64,000 nt of DNA. Origin: Inhella inkyongensis. GTDB lineage: Bacteria > Pseudomonadota > Gammaproteobacteria > Burkholderiales > Burkholderiaceae_C. This document shows, piece after piece, positions 17,876 to 26,498 of the stretch (position 1 is its first letter; every line of letters begins with the position of its first letter). Position numbers and translations under genes: made by a program. The notes beneath the pieces are model-generated. The model saw only the letters and a program-made list of their open reading frames with translations, was not told the DNA's origin and ran no database searches. The DNA lies in NCBI RefSeq assembly GCF_005952805.1, contig NZ_CP040709.1, positions 2,046,001-2,110,000 of the forward strand, written 5' to 3'.

Positions 17876-17887
17876 TCGGAGTTCGAA

Positions 17888-18844
17888 CTAGAGGTCGAAG
17901 TGGCTGGCGTCGCCGCTGAGGGCGCGCATCAGCAAGGGCTCGGCCAGCCGCTCGGACAGCAGGGCGGCGAACACTTTCACATGCTGACGCAGCAGCACGC
18001 CGCGCTTGAAGGCCACCCGCGCAACGTTTTGGCCGAATAGATGGCCGAGCGGACGCATCACCAAGTCGCTGTCCGGGCTCTCTTCGCGCATGGCCATTTC
18101 GGCCACGATGCCCACGCCCAGGCCGAAGCGCACATAAGTTTTGATGACATCGGCATCGATGGCCTCCAGCACGACTTGGGGCTGCAGGCCGCGCGCGGCA
18201 AAGCTGCGGTCGATGCGGCTGCGCCCCGTGAAGCGCGGGTGGTAGGTCACCAGGGGCTGGCCGGACAAATCTTCAAGACTCAGATCCAGATCCCCCCGGG
18301 CGCTCTGGGCCAGCGGATGGTCGCGTGGCATCACCGCCACATGCTGCCACTCGTACCAGGGCAGGGAGACCAGTCCCTCGAATTCTTCGAGGGACTCGGT
18401 AGCCAGACCGATCACGGCTGTCTCATCCAGCACCATCTGCGCCACTTGCTGCGGGTCGCCTTGGTGCAGTCCGATCTGCAACCTGGGGAACTGGCGGCGC
18501 AGTTGAGCCAGCGGTGCGGGCAACACATAGCGCGCCTGGGTGTGGGTGGTGGCGATGGAGAGTTGGCCACTGTCCTGGCGTGAGAACTCCTCGCCGATGC
18601 GGCGCAGATTGCCGACCTCGCGCAGGATCACATCGATGGATTTCAGAACTTGCTGGCCGGGCTCGGTGATGCGCCGCAGGCGCTTGCCATGGCGCGAAAA
18701 AATGTCCACCCCGAGTTCTTCTTCCAGCTCCAGGATGGCCTTGGAGACGCCGGGCTGAGAGGTGTGCAGCGCCTTGGCGGTCTCCGTCAGATTCAGGCCC
18801 CGGCGCGCGGCCTCGGCCACGAAGCGAAACTGCTGCAGATTCAT
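17888..18844 (-). CDS. LysR-family regulator, CysB/Cbl type
   Basis: A 318-residue transcription factor. The winged helix-turn-helix is at residues 1-60 (MNLQQFRFVAEAARRGLNLT, then LHTSQPGVSKAILELEEELG), followed by a periplasmic-binding-like effector domain. The text GLNLTETAKALHTSQPGVSKAI, FSRHGKRL and IATTHTQARYVLP is characteristic of CysB and Cbl, which respond to O-acetylserine or sulfate and control sulfur assimilation. The ATG overlaps the TGA of the CbiX-type gene as ATGA. Coupling to a sirohaem-type chelatase fits sulfite reduction, but the target genes are not in the window. Confidence 0.9.
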   Translation of the reverse strand: MNLQQFRFVAEAARRGLNLTETAKALHTSQPGVSKAILELEEELGVDIFSRHGKRLRRITEPGQQVLKSIDVILREVGNLRRIGEEFSRQDSGQLSIATTHTQARYVLPAPLAQLRRQFPRLQIGLHQGDPQQVAQMVLDETAVIGLATESLEEFEGLVSLPWYEWQHVAVMPRDHPLAQSARGDLDLSLEDLSGQPLVTYHPRFTGRSRIDRSFAARGLQPQVVLEAIDADVIKTYVRFGLGVGIVAEMAMREESPDSDLVMRPLGHLFGQNVARVAFKRGVLLRQHVKVFAALLSERLAEPLLMRALSGDASHFDL

Positions 18845-19215
18845 GGCGCGGCGATCAGGGCGGCAGCGGAATCGACCATGGCTTGCAGCACGCGCTCTTG
18901 CTCGCCCAGGGCCGGGTTCACATGAATCTGACAGCCCAGTTCTCGCTCGGCTTGTTCGATCAGCACGGGCACCTCGCGCTGCACATGGCCGCTGCTGCCC
19001 AGGAACATGGGCAACAACTCGATCTGCCGCGCGCCGGCCGCGCACAGTTCGGCCGCAGCCTCAGGCAGGGTGGGCGATAAAAATTCCAGATAGGCGAGCC
19101 GCACCAAGGCGTCGGGATGCCGCGCTCGCAGCGCCAGCGCCACTTTTTCAAAGGGCTGGGCCCATTGCGGGTTGCGGGCTCCGTGGGCCAGCAATAGGAG
19201 GCCTCTCTGACTCAT
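18841..19215 (-). CDS. CbiX-family sirohydrochlorin chelatase-like protein
   Basis: A small (124-residue) single-domain chelatase of the CbiX-short type, expected to insert Co or Fe into sirohydrochlorin for sirohaem or cobalamin synthesis. It begins MSQRGLLLLAHGARNPQWAQPFEK, with the catalytic His in LLAHGARN. A second motif, LPMFLGSSGHVQREVP, supplies the other metal-binding His. It overlaps lptG upstream (ATGA at 19212-19215) and the CysB-like gene downstream (ATGA at 18841-18844), so all lie in one leftward transcript. Confidence 0.88.
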   Translation of the reverse strand: MSQRGLLLLAHGARNPQWAQPFEKVALALRARHPDALVRLAYLEFLSPTLPEAAAELCAAGARQIELLPMFLGSSGHVQREVPVLIEQAERELGCQIHVNPALGEQERVLQAMVDSAAALIAAP

Positions 19216-20315
19216 CGATACCTCACCAGCCAAGCAAAGGAGCTGAGCGACAGCGCCAGGTAGAAGAGAGCCGGCGCGGCGGCGGCGGCCCAGGGGGCCC
19301 AGCCCTGCAGCAGGCCGAGATGGCCCGCCAGGTGGTTCATCAGCACGAAGCTGATGCCGAGCATGATGCCGCCGAACACCTTGGCGCCGATGCCGCCAGC
19401 GCGCCCATGCAGGTAAGCAAAGGGCAGGGCCAGCGCCATCATCACCAGGCAGGCAAAGGGATAGAGCGCCTTGCGATAGAACTGGATCTCGTAACGACCG
19501 GCTGATTGCTCTTGCGCCGACAGGTGGCGGGTGTATCGGAATAGCTCGGCGGTGGACATGGTGCTGGCCTTGAGCAGGGCTGCGTTCACCACCGCCAGAC
19601 TCAAGTGGCTTTGCCAGCGCAACTCCGGCAGGGTGGTCTGTTCCAGCCGGATGTTCTCCCCCTGCGGCCACAGGGCGCGGGTCACGTTCTGCAGAATCCA
19701 CAGGCCTTGGCCGTCGACCTCGCCCCTGGGAGACTCCCAGCGCTCCAGCAAGCGGCCATGGGCGTCGAACGCAAAGACCCGCACGCCCTCCACGCGGCCA
19801 TCCAGGCCGGCCGCCTGGACGTGCACGGTGAAGGAGCGTTCCTGCTCAGTTCCTGATTGCTCGCGGTCTTTCAGCCAGGCGCCCCCGGCTCGTTGCAGCA
19901 GTCCGCCAGCCAGTTCCGCCCGATACGACTCGGCGGCGCGCTCCGCAATGGGGGCCAGCACATCGCCCGATAGGAACGTAAGCAGCGCAAAGGCCAGGGC
20001 GGGAAGGCTGAGCAGCCCCAAGGCCCGGCCGGGCCCCAGGCCGGCGGTGCGCAGGATGGTGAATTCACTGGACTGCGCCAGTCGGGACAGGCTGATGATG
20101 CTGCCGATCAGCACGGCAATCGGCAGCAGTTCATAGAGTTGCCCCGGCAATTGAAGCGCGGCCAGCCAGGCCGCATGGCCGGCCGATTGACCGCGCTTGA
20201 GTCGCTCCAGCTCTTCTGTGAAGGCGATGAAGGAGAACAAGGCCAGAAAGGCCAGGGCAACGAAGCTGACCGTGAGGGCAATGTCGCGATAGAGCAGTCT
20301 GCGGACGGTCCTCAT
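19212..20315 (-). CDS. lptG: LPS export ABC permease LptG
   Basis: A 367-residue inner-membrane permease which, with LptF and the ATPase LptB, extracts lipopolysaccharide for transport to the outer membrane. Three N-terminal transmembrane segments come first, with the coupling-helix text SSEFTILRTAGLGPGRAL, then a periplasmic beta-jellyroll domain and three C-terminal segments. The family pattern YRDIALTVSFVALAFLALFSF at the N-terminus supports LptG rather than LptF. The start overlaps the lptF stop by four bases, the usual order lptF-lptG. Confidence 0.93.
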   Translation of the reverse strand: MRTVRRLLYRDIALTVSFVALAFLALFSFIAFTEELERLKRGQSAGHAAWLAALQLPGQLYELLPIAVLIGSIISLSRLAQSSEFTILRTAGLGPGRALGLLSLPALAFALLTFLSGDVLAPIAERAAESYRAELAGGLLQRAGGAWLKDREQSGTEQERSFTVHVQAAGLDGRVEGVRVFAFDAHGRLLERWESPRGEVDGQGLWILQNVTRALWPQGENIRLEQTTLPELRWQSHLSLAVVNAALLKASTMSTAELFRYTRHLSAQEQSAGRYEIQFYRKALYPFACLVMMALALPFAYLHGRAGGIGAKVFGGIMLGISFVLMNHLAGHLGLLQGWAPWAAAAAPALFYLALSLSSFAWLVRYR

Positions 20316-21421
20316 GCGGCACTCCGACGGGGCAAAAGGCGTGTCGTCAAGGCCAAGGACTCATCGCGCCACCACAGCAGCGCCAGGGCCAAGACAAACA
20401 CGCCACCATGAAGAGCGCCCAGGGCGAGCGGGGCACTGACCTTGCCCTGGGCCACCCAGGCTTCGGTCAACCCAGTGAAGCTGAAATAGACCACGAAGCT
20501 CAGCAAGGCCATGACCAGGCCCCAATTGTTGGGTCGACGCGGATTGGTTGCGGCCAGGCCAACGCCGGCCAGCGTGAGGTTCAAACCAGCCAGCACCAGT
20601 CCAAGGCGCTTGGTCAGATGCCCCGTATGACGGGCCTCGCCCGACTCCCAAAGGGCTAGGCTGCTCATGGCGCGCGGCGGCAACTCATCCAGGGCCTTGG
20701 TGGTTTGTCGGTCGGCCAAAACGCGGTACTGCTCGAACCGTGCCCAGGCGCGTTCGCCCCCTTCGGTGCGGGTTTCATTGCGCTGGCCCGATTGCAGCAG
20801 CAGGTAGCGGTCCTCATCCTCCCACTGCACTTCGCCCTGCGCGGCGGTGGTCACCGACTCTCTATCCTTTTGCTGGCTGAGGATGAACACATTGCGGGCC
20901 AGGCCCTGGGTTTCGGGCGTGGATTCGGTGTGGCGATCGATGAAGAACACCTTGCTGCCGTCGCGCGAGCTTTGAAACTGGCCCGGGGCCACGCGCGATA
21001 GGTCACCGCGCCGCTCGTACTGTTCGCTCAGGCGGGCAGCCTCCCTCTCGGCCCAAGGCGCGAGCCAAAGTTGCAGCACGGCGCTGAGCAGCAATACGGG
21101 CCAGGCCATGCGCAGCACAGGGCGTAAGAAGCGGCGTGCCGGCACGCCGCTGGCCATCCAGACCGCCATCTCGGAGTCCCGGTAGGGGCGTCCCATTGCG
21201 CTCACTACGGCAATGAACAGCGCCAAGGTCAGCACCAGACCCAGCAGGCTCAGGCTGGCCAGCCCGATGACCCACATCAGATCCGCGGGGTCGAAGCGTC
21301 CACCTGCGGTCTTGCTCAGTGTGCGCACCAGGATGGAGGTCAGCACGATGGTGCCCAGCACCACCAAGGCCACCCCAAAGCTGCGGGACAAATCTTTACG
21401 AAACGAGGTATCGAATAACAT
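20312..21421 (-). CDS. lptF: LPS export ABC permease LptF
   Basis: A 369-residue partner of LptG. It has N-terminal membrane segments (FGVALVVLGTIVLTSILVRT), the DSEMAVWMASGVPARRFLRP coupling helix, a periplasmic domain with the LptF-like RVAPGQFQSSRDGSKVFFID, and C-terminal membrane segments. It diverges from pepA with only 27 bases between the starts, so at least one promoter must overlap the other gene. The lptF/pepA divergent arrangement is common in proteobacteria. Confidence 0.93.
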   Translation of the reverse strand: MLFDTSFRKDLSRSFGVALVVLGTIVLTSILVRTLSKTAGGRFDPADLMWVIGLASLSLLGLVLTLALFIAVVSAMGRPYRDSEMAVWMASGVPARRFLRPVLRMAWPVLLLSAVLQLWLAPWAEREAARLSEQYERRGDLSRVAPGQFQSSRDGSKVFFIDRHTESTPETQGLARNVFILSQQKDRESVTTAAQGEVQWEDEDRYLLLQSGQRNETRTEGGERAWARFEQYRVLADRQTTKALDELPPRAMSSLALWESGEARHTGHLTKRLGLVLAGLNLTLAGVGLAATNPRRPNNWGLVMALLSFVVYFSFTGLTEAWVAQGKVSAPLALGALHGGVFVLALALLWWRDESLALTTRLLPRRSAA

Positions 21422-21448
21422 GCGGTAGCTTTATTCAGCCTACGAATT

Positions 21449-22909
21449 ATGGACGCCCGAATTCAAACTGTTTCTATGGACAAGCTCGCCACTGTCGCGG
21501 GCGATGCATTGGTGGTGCTGGTGGCTGGGGAATCCCTGCCCAGCCATTTGGATCCGAGCGTGGCGCAAGCAATCAAGGCGGCCGTCAAGCTGGGCGACTT
21601 TGAGCTCAAGGCGGGCAAGGCCCTGATGTTGAGCCAAGTTCCTGGACTGAAGGCGCCGCGACTGGTGCTGGCGGGGGCCGGCAAGCCCAGCGCCAAAGCC
21701 GGCCGCTCCGCGCTGGTGGCCGCGCTGGCGCAACTGAAGGGCCGCAATGTCGCTCAGATTTCGGTGGCTCCGGTGGGTTTCGGTGCGGTGGATGAAAGTT
21801 TGGCCGAGCACTTGGTGCTGGCCCTGCGCGATCAGGCCTACCAGTACCGCCTGACCAAGCCCAGTGCGCCCAAGGAACCGCGTGTGGCACGCATGAATCT
21901 GCTGGTCGACAAAGCGGATATGAAGGGTGCCAAGCTCGGTTTGGCGCGTGGCCAGGCGATCGGTGAGGGCATTGAACTGGCCCGCGAGTTGGCCAATCGT
22001 CCGGGCAATCACTGCACGCCGACCCATCTGGCTGATTGCGCGCGGGGGTTGGGGCGCGACCACGGTTTGAAGGTCGAGGTTTTGGACAAGCGCGCGGTCG
22101 AGCGTTTGGGCATGGGTGCGTTCTTGGCCGTGTCACAAGGCGGTGAGGAGCCGCTGCGTTTCATCGTGGCGCGCTACGACGGCGCGCCGCGTGCCCAGGC
22201 CCCCGTGGTCTTGGTGGGCAAGGGCATCACTTTCGATACCGGCGGGATCTCGCTCAAGCCGGGTGCCGAGATGGATGAAATGAAGTACGACATGGGTGGC
22301 GCCGCGTCGGTGCTCGGCGCTCTGCGCGCTGTCGTCGAACTCAAACCCAAGCTCAATCTGGTCGTCATCATTCCGGCCTGCGAGAACATGCCCAGTGGTC
22401 GTGCGGTCAAGCCGGGCGATGTAGTGACTTCCATGTCGGGTCAGACCATTGAGATCTTGAACACCGACGCCGAGGGCCGACTCATCCTGTGCGATGCGCT
22501 GACCTATGCCGAGCGCTTCAAGCCGGCGGTGGTGGTGGACGTGGCGACCCTGACGGGTGCTTGCGTGATCGCCCTGGGCGGCGTGCGCAGCGGCATGTAC
22601 GCCAGCGATGACGAACTGGCGCAGAGCCTGAGCCAGGCTGGTGATGTGGCGCTGGATCCCTGCTGGCGCATGCCGCTGGATGACGAGTACGAAGAAGGGC
22701 TGAAGACTCATTTCGCCGATCTGGCCAATGTGGGTCCGCGCGCCGGCGGCTCGATCACGGCTGCCATGTTCCTTAAGCGCTTCGCCAAGGCCTACCGCTG
22801 GGCCCACCTGGACATCGCCGGCACGGCCTGGAAGGGCGGCGCTGCCAAGGGTGCGACGGGGCGTCCGGTGGGCTTGCTGACGCACTTCCTGCTCTCGCAA
22901 GTGCGTTGA
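21449..22909 (+). CDS. pepA: Leucyl aminopeptidase PepA (M17)
   Basis: A cytosolic dizinc/dimanganese aminopeptidase of 486 residues that removes N-terminal residues from peptides. The catalytic domain holds the family signature NTDAEGRLILCDAL, the metal-binding VGKGITFDTGGISLKPG (Lys and Asp ligands) and KYDMGGAASVLGALRA. In some bacteria PepA also binds DNA at cer-type sites or the carAB promoter. The C-terminus ends LTHFLLSQVR. The stop overlaps the holC start as TGATG. Confidence 0.96.
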   Translation: MDARIQTVSMDKLATVAGDALVVLVAGESLPSHLDPSVAQAIKAAVKLGDFELKAGKALMLSQVPGLKAPRLVLAGAGKPSAKAGRSALVAALAQLKGRNVAQISVAPVGFGAVDESLAEHLVLALRDQAYQYRLTKPSAPKEPRVARMNLLVDKADMKGAKLGLARGQAIGEGIELARELANRPGNHCTPTHLADCARGLGRDHGLKVEVLDKRAVERLGMGAFLAVSQGGEEPLRFIVARYDGAPRAQAPVVLVGKGITFDTGGISLKPGAEMDEMKYDMGGAASVLGALRAVVELKPKLNLVVIIPACENMPSGRAVKPGDVVTSMSGQTIEILNTDAEGRLILCDALTYAERFKPAVVVDVATLTGACVIALGGVRSGMYASDDELAQSLSQAGDVALDPCWRMPLDDEYEEGLKTHFADLANVGPRAGGSITAAMFLKRFAKAYRWAHLDIAGTAWKGGAAKGATGRPVGLLTHFLLSQVR

Positions 22910-23340
22910 TGGGTATGGGGCGGGTGCGCTTTTTCACGGGGCTGGAAGACGCCACCGAATACGCCGCCCGCCTCTTGCGTAAAGCCTGCACGCAGGGGCA
23001 GCGCGTCCAGGTTCTTGGCCCTCAGGATCGACTGCGGCGCATCGAGCGTGCGGTGTTGCAATTGCCCGGTTTTTTGCCCTTGGCCGTGAGCGATGCGTCG
23101 GCCAGCGTGCGGCGGCGCAGTCGTATCTGTCTGCTGGAACGGTTTGAATCCGGCAGTGGCAATGACTGGGTGATTCTGAATTTGCAGGATGAGGCCTTCG
23201 GGCCGGTTGACGACGTGAATCAGGTGATTGAATTGGTCGAGGATGAGCCGCAGGCGGTCCAGCAAGGTCGGCGGCGCTTCAAGGCCTATCAAGCCCAAGG
23301 GCAGCAGCCTGAGCACCTGGTATTGGGAGCGCCTTCCTGA
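22909..23340 (+). CDS. holC: DNA polymerase III chi subunit HolC
   Basis: A 143-residue clamp-loader accessory protein that links the replicase to single-strand binding protein. The N-terminus (MGMGRVRFFTGLEDATEYAARL) and ICLLERFESGSGNDWVILNL fit the family, as does the position behind pepA. A TTG two codons upstream in the same frame is less likely than the ATG at 22909, which overlaps the pepA TGA. The gene is followed by a small conserved frame with a one-base overlap. Confidence 0.88.
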   Translation: MGMGRVRFFTGLEDATEYAARLLRKACTQGQRVQVLGPQDRLRRIERAVLQLPGFLPLAVSDASASVRRRSRICLLERFESGSGNDWVILNLQDEAFGPVDDVNQVIELVEDEPQAVQQGRRRFKAYQAQGQQPEHLVLGAPS

Positions 23341-23591
23341 TGAATGCTGGCGTCTCCAAAGAGCCCGTGATTCCCGTGCTGACCGAGGTAGTTCAGGCAC
23401 CGGCGCCAGCGCATTTCGTGCCGCAGGGGCGCAGCCTTGGCGAGCAATTGGATGCTTGGCTGATTGACCAGCTCCCTGTGTTGATTCATGAAACCATGGT
23501 GGAACTGAGTCCGCGCTTTGAGCAGCAAATGCTGGATGCACTGATGCCGCGCTTATTGGCCTCTCTGGCGCAGTGGCAAGACGACCTTTGA
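23340..23591 (+). CDS. Small conserved hypothetical protein behind holC
   Basis: An 83-residue soluble protein starting MNAGVSKEPVIPVLTEVV. The second half is helical and amphipathic (LGEQLDAWLIDQLPVLIHET, ALMPRLLASLAQWQDDL). The ATG shares its A with the holC stop, so it is translationally coupled and probably expressed. No family is recognised. Confidence 0.7.
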   Translation: MNAGVSKEPVIPVLTEVVQAPAPAHFVPQGRSLGEQLDAWLIDQLPVLIHETMVELSPRFEQQMLDALMPRLLASLAQWQDDL

Positions 23592-23738
23592 GTCTTTAGG
23601 CGCATGGGCGAACGAATGACCCAGTTGGCGGCGCCTACATCGTTTGCCCCAATCAGCCCACCTCGGAATTGCGGTATGGTCTGCGCCGCTTTGGGGCTGG
23701 CGCTATCAGCCCTGTCCATTCCTAGTCGGAGGTTTTGC

Positions 23739-24884
23739 ATGCAAATTCGATTCAATCAGGTGGCAGTGGCGGCTTTGGTGGCCATGGGCTCGGTGGCGAT
23801 GGCGCAGGAAACGGTGGAAGTGCGCATTGGCCATGTCGGACCGACCAGTGGCGGTATCGCTCACCTGGGCAAGGACAATGAGTTGGGTGCCCGCCTGGCT
23901 ATCGAAGACCTCAATGCGAAAAAGCTGACCATTGGTGGCAAGGTTGCTGTGTTCAAGCTGTTTGCTGAAGACGATGCCGGTGATCCCAAGCAAGGCACGG
24001 CTGCGGCGCAGAAGCTGGTTGACTCCAAGGTCCATGGCGTGATCGGCCACCTGAACTCCGGTACTTCGATCCCCGCCGCGAAGGTCTATAGCGACGGCGG
24101 TATTCCGCAAATCAGCCCGTCGGCAACCAATCCCAAGTTCACCCGTCAGGGCTTCAAGACGACCTTCCGCGTCGTGGCCGATGACGTTCATCTGGGTGGC
24201 ACGCTGGGTAAATATGCTGTCAAGTCGCTCAACGGCAAGTCGATCGCCGTGATCGATGACCGTACGGCATATGGCCAGGGCGTGGCTGATGAGTTTGAAA
24301 AAGGCGTGAAGGCCTCGGGTGGCAAAGTGGTGGGCCGTGAGTTCACCAATGACAAGGCCACCGACTTCTCCGGCATCCTGACCAAACTCAAGGCCGCCAA
24401 GCCCGATGTGGTGTTCTTTGGTGGCATGGACGCAGTGGCTGGCCCGATGTTGCGCCAAATGAAGACCCTGGGCATCAATGCCAAATTCATGGGTGGCGAC
24501 GGTATCTGCACCGGTGAATTGCCCAAGCTGGCGGCTGGCACCATGGGTGACGCGCAGGTTTATTGCGCCGAGGCCGGTGGTGTTGAGGGCGAAGCCAAGA
24601 AGTCGATGGATGATTTCAAGGCCAAGTTCAAGGGCAAATTCAACGTCGACGTGCAGATCTATGCGCCTTATGTTTATGACGCCGTGATGGTGATGGCCGA
24701 TGCGATGGTCAAAGCCGGATCGCCGGATCCGGCCAAATACTTGCCGGTGTTGGCCAAGACCAGTGGCTACAAGGGTGTCACCGGCACCATCGCCTTTGAT
24801 AACAAGGGTGATATCAAGAATGGTGCGCTGACGCTCTTCACCTACAAGGGTGGTGCACGTGAGCAGGTCGCTGTGGTGCGTTAA
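23739..24884 (+). CDS. Branched-chain amino acid ABC transporter substrate-binding protein
   Basis: A periplasmic type I binding protein of 382 residues (LivJ/LivK family). The signal peptide covers residues 1-22 (MQIRFNQVAVAALVAMGSVAMA). The mature N-terminus, VEVRIGHVGPTSGGIAHLGKD, and the ligand-pocket text GHLNSGTSIPAAKVYSDGGIP are typical. A strong ribosome site, CGGAGG at 23727-23732, sets the ATG at 23739. No permease or ATPase genes are adjacent, so it is an orphan binding protein with its own terminator. The coding sequence uses codons typical of highly expressed genes. Confidence 0.93.
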   Translation: MQIRFNQVAVAALVAMGSVAMAQETVEVRIGHVGPTSGGIAHLGKDNELGARLAIEDLNAKKLTIGGKVAVFKLFAEDDAGDPKQGTAAAQKLVDSKVHGVIGHLNSGTSIPAAKVYSDGGIPQISPSATNPKFTRQGFKTTFRVVADDVHLGGTLGKYAVKSLNGKSIAVIDDRTAYGQGVADEFEKGVKASGGKVVGREFTNDKATDFSGILTKLKAAKPDVVFFGGMDAVAGPMLRQMKTLGINAKFMGGDGICTGELPKLAAGTMGDAQVYCAEAGGVEGEAKKSMDDFKAKFKGKFNVDVQIYAPYVYDAVMVMADAMVKAGSPDPAKYLPVLAKTSGYKGVTGTIAFDNKGDIKNGALTLFTYKGGAREQVAVVR

Positions 24885-24903
24885 GCCCTAATCGCCCACC
24901 TTG

Positions 24904-24930
24904 ATCGGCCCGCCTCGGCGGGCCGATTTC
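24904..24930 (+). terminator. Rho-independent terminator after the binding-protein gene
   Basis: ATCGGCCCGCC and GGCGGGCCGAT form an 11-bp perfect stem around TC, followed by TTTCATTT. It lies 19 bases after the stop at 24884. Confidence 0.9.
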
Positions 24931-25121
24931 ATTTCCGCATCGCAAGCACAGTGCGAAGGCGTGAATATTTCGGTATTGCTTGGCATTCGGATGGAGTGGG
25001 CACCCAAACGAGGGGCTTTCAAAGGGGGATGCCGCGTGCATGATGCGGCCTCAGTTCAGAGGTGCACGCCCCTTGCCGTTGCAGGCCCGAGCTGTCAGCG
25101 GAGCCCGCGAGAGGAAAGAAC

Positions 25122-26498
25122 ATGGTACGAATCTTCAATCACTACCTTCATCGTCGCACCCTATTGCAGGTGTGCTTCGACGCGGGCCTGATCGTGGCCG
25201 TCCTCTTGCTGGTTGCCATTGGGCAGGGTGCCACCACGGCCCTGCCGATCGCCGCGTCACACGGCCTGTCGCTGGCTGGCTTTGTTTTCTTGATCAACAG
25301 CGCTACGGGCTTCTATCAGCCCGCCGCTAAGCGAAGCTTGACTGAAACCTGCGCTCGCGCTCTGTTCGCGCTGGTGATTGCGTTGCCTCTGGCCTATGCC
25401 ATCTTCACCTTGCTGCCCAGTGGGCTGGACCAGCCCGGCGTTTTGACCGCAGCCGCGATGCTGGCGGTGGTGGCGGTGGTGCTCCATCGTGGCTACGCCT
25501 CTTACGCGGCCAACCCTTCCCAGGGGCGCAGCAAGATCTTGGTGTTGGGTGCCGGAGAGGCGGCGCTCAATGTGGCCAACAGCCTGCGTGCGGCTGATCC
25601 CTTGGCGCAAATCGTCGGCTTCTACCCCGGGGGCATTGAGGCGTCGGTTGCGGTGCCTGCCCATCAGTTGGTATCGGGTGAGCGGGGCATCTCTGAGACG
25701 GCCTTGCAACTGGGTGTGGATGAAATCGTGGTGGCTCTTTCGGAGCGCCGTGGTGGAGCCATGCCCATGCGCGAGTTGCTGGACTGCAAGGTGTATGGCA
25801 TTCGCGTGCTCGATATCGCGACGCACTTCGAAAAGAATCTGCAGCAAATCAGCTTGGCCCATGTGAACCCCGGCTGGCTGATTTTTGGCGATGGTTTCAA
25901 TCAAGGCGCCCTGCGCAGTGCAGTCAAGCGCGCGTTTGACATCGTTTCCTCACTGACCCTGTTGGTGTTGGCCTCGCCCTTGATGTTGGTGGCGGCTTTG
26001 GCCGTCAAGCTGGAGTCTCGCGGGCCGGTGTTCTACCGTCAGGAGCGTGTGGGTTTGAATGGGGCACCGTTTGAGGTCACCAAGTTCCGCAGCATGCGCA
26101 CTGATGCTGAAAAGGATGGCAAGCCGCGCTGGGCAACAAAGAACGATGACCGAGTGACCCGTGTCGGCAAGTTCATTCGACGCACCCGCATCGATGAACT
26201 GCCCCAGCTCTTCAACGTGCTTAGCGGCAGCATGAGCATGGTGGGCCCGCGCCCCGAACGTCAGTATTTCGTGGACGAGTTGATCGCCAAGATTCCTTAC
26301 TTTGCGGTGCGCCATAGCGTGAAGCCGGGCGTGACGGGTTGGGCGCAGGTGCGCTATGAATACGGATCCACCGTGGAGGACGCGGCCGCCAAGCTGCAAT
26401 ACGACCTCTATTACGTGAAGAACCACAGCCTCTTCCTGGATGCCCTCATCATGATTGAGACGGTCGCCGTGGTGCTGACGGGTCGTGGAGCGCGGTGA
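25122..26498 (+). CDS. Undecaprenyl-phosphate sugar phosphotransferase, exosortase/PEP-CTERM-associated (EpsB-like)
   Basis: A 458-residue initiating transferase for exopolysaccharide, moving a sugar-1-phosphate to undecaprenyl phosphate at the inner membrane. Four N-terminal membrane helices are followed by a CoA-binding-like domain (KILVLGAGEAALNVANSL), another membrane segment and the bacterial sugar transferase domain at about 268-455. Key text is KRAFDIVSS, FYRQERVGLNG, FRSMRTDAE, RTRIDELPQLFNVLSGSMS, VGPRPERQYF and KPGVTGWAQV. The start at 25122 has GAGGAAAG before it. The architecture and the Prs genes behind it match the sugar transferase of PEP-CTERM/EpsH loci. The 190 bases upstream, after the terminator, presumably hold its promoter. 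Confidence 0.9.
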   Translation: MVRIFNHYLHRRTLLQVCFDAGLIVAVLLLVAIGQGATTALPIAASHGLSLAGFVFLINSATGFYQPAAKRSLTETCARALFALVIALPLAYAIFTLLPSGLDQPGVLTAAAMLAVVAVVLHRGYASYAANPSQGRSKILVLGAGEAALNVANSLRAADPLAQIVGFYPGGIEASVAVPAHQLVSGERGISETALQLGVDEIVVALSERRGGAMPMRELLDCKVYGIRVLDIATHFEKNLQQISLAHVNPGWLIFGDGFNQGALRSAVKRAFDIVSSLTLLVLASPLMLVAALAVKLESRGPVFYRQERVGLNGAPFEVTKFRSMRTDAEKDGKPRWATKNDDRVTRVGKFIRRTRIDELPQLFNVLSGSMSMVGPRPERQYFVDELIAKIPYFAVRHSVKPGVTGWAQVRYEYGSTVEDAAAKLQYDLYYVKNHSLFLDALIMIETVAVVLTGRGAR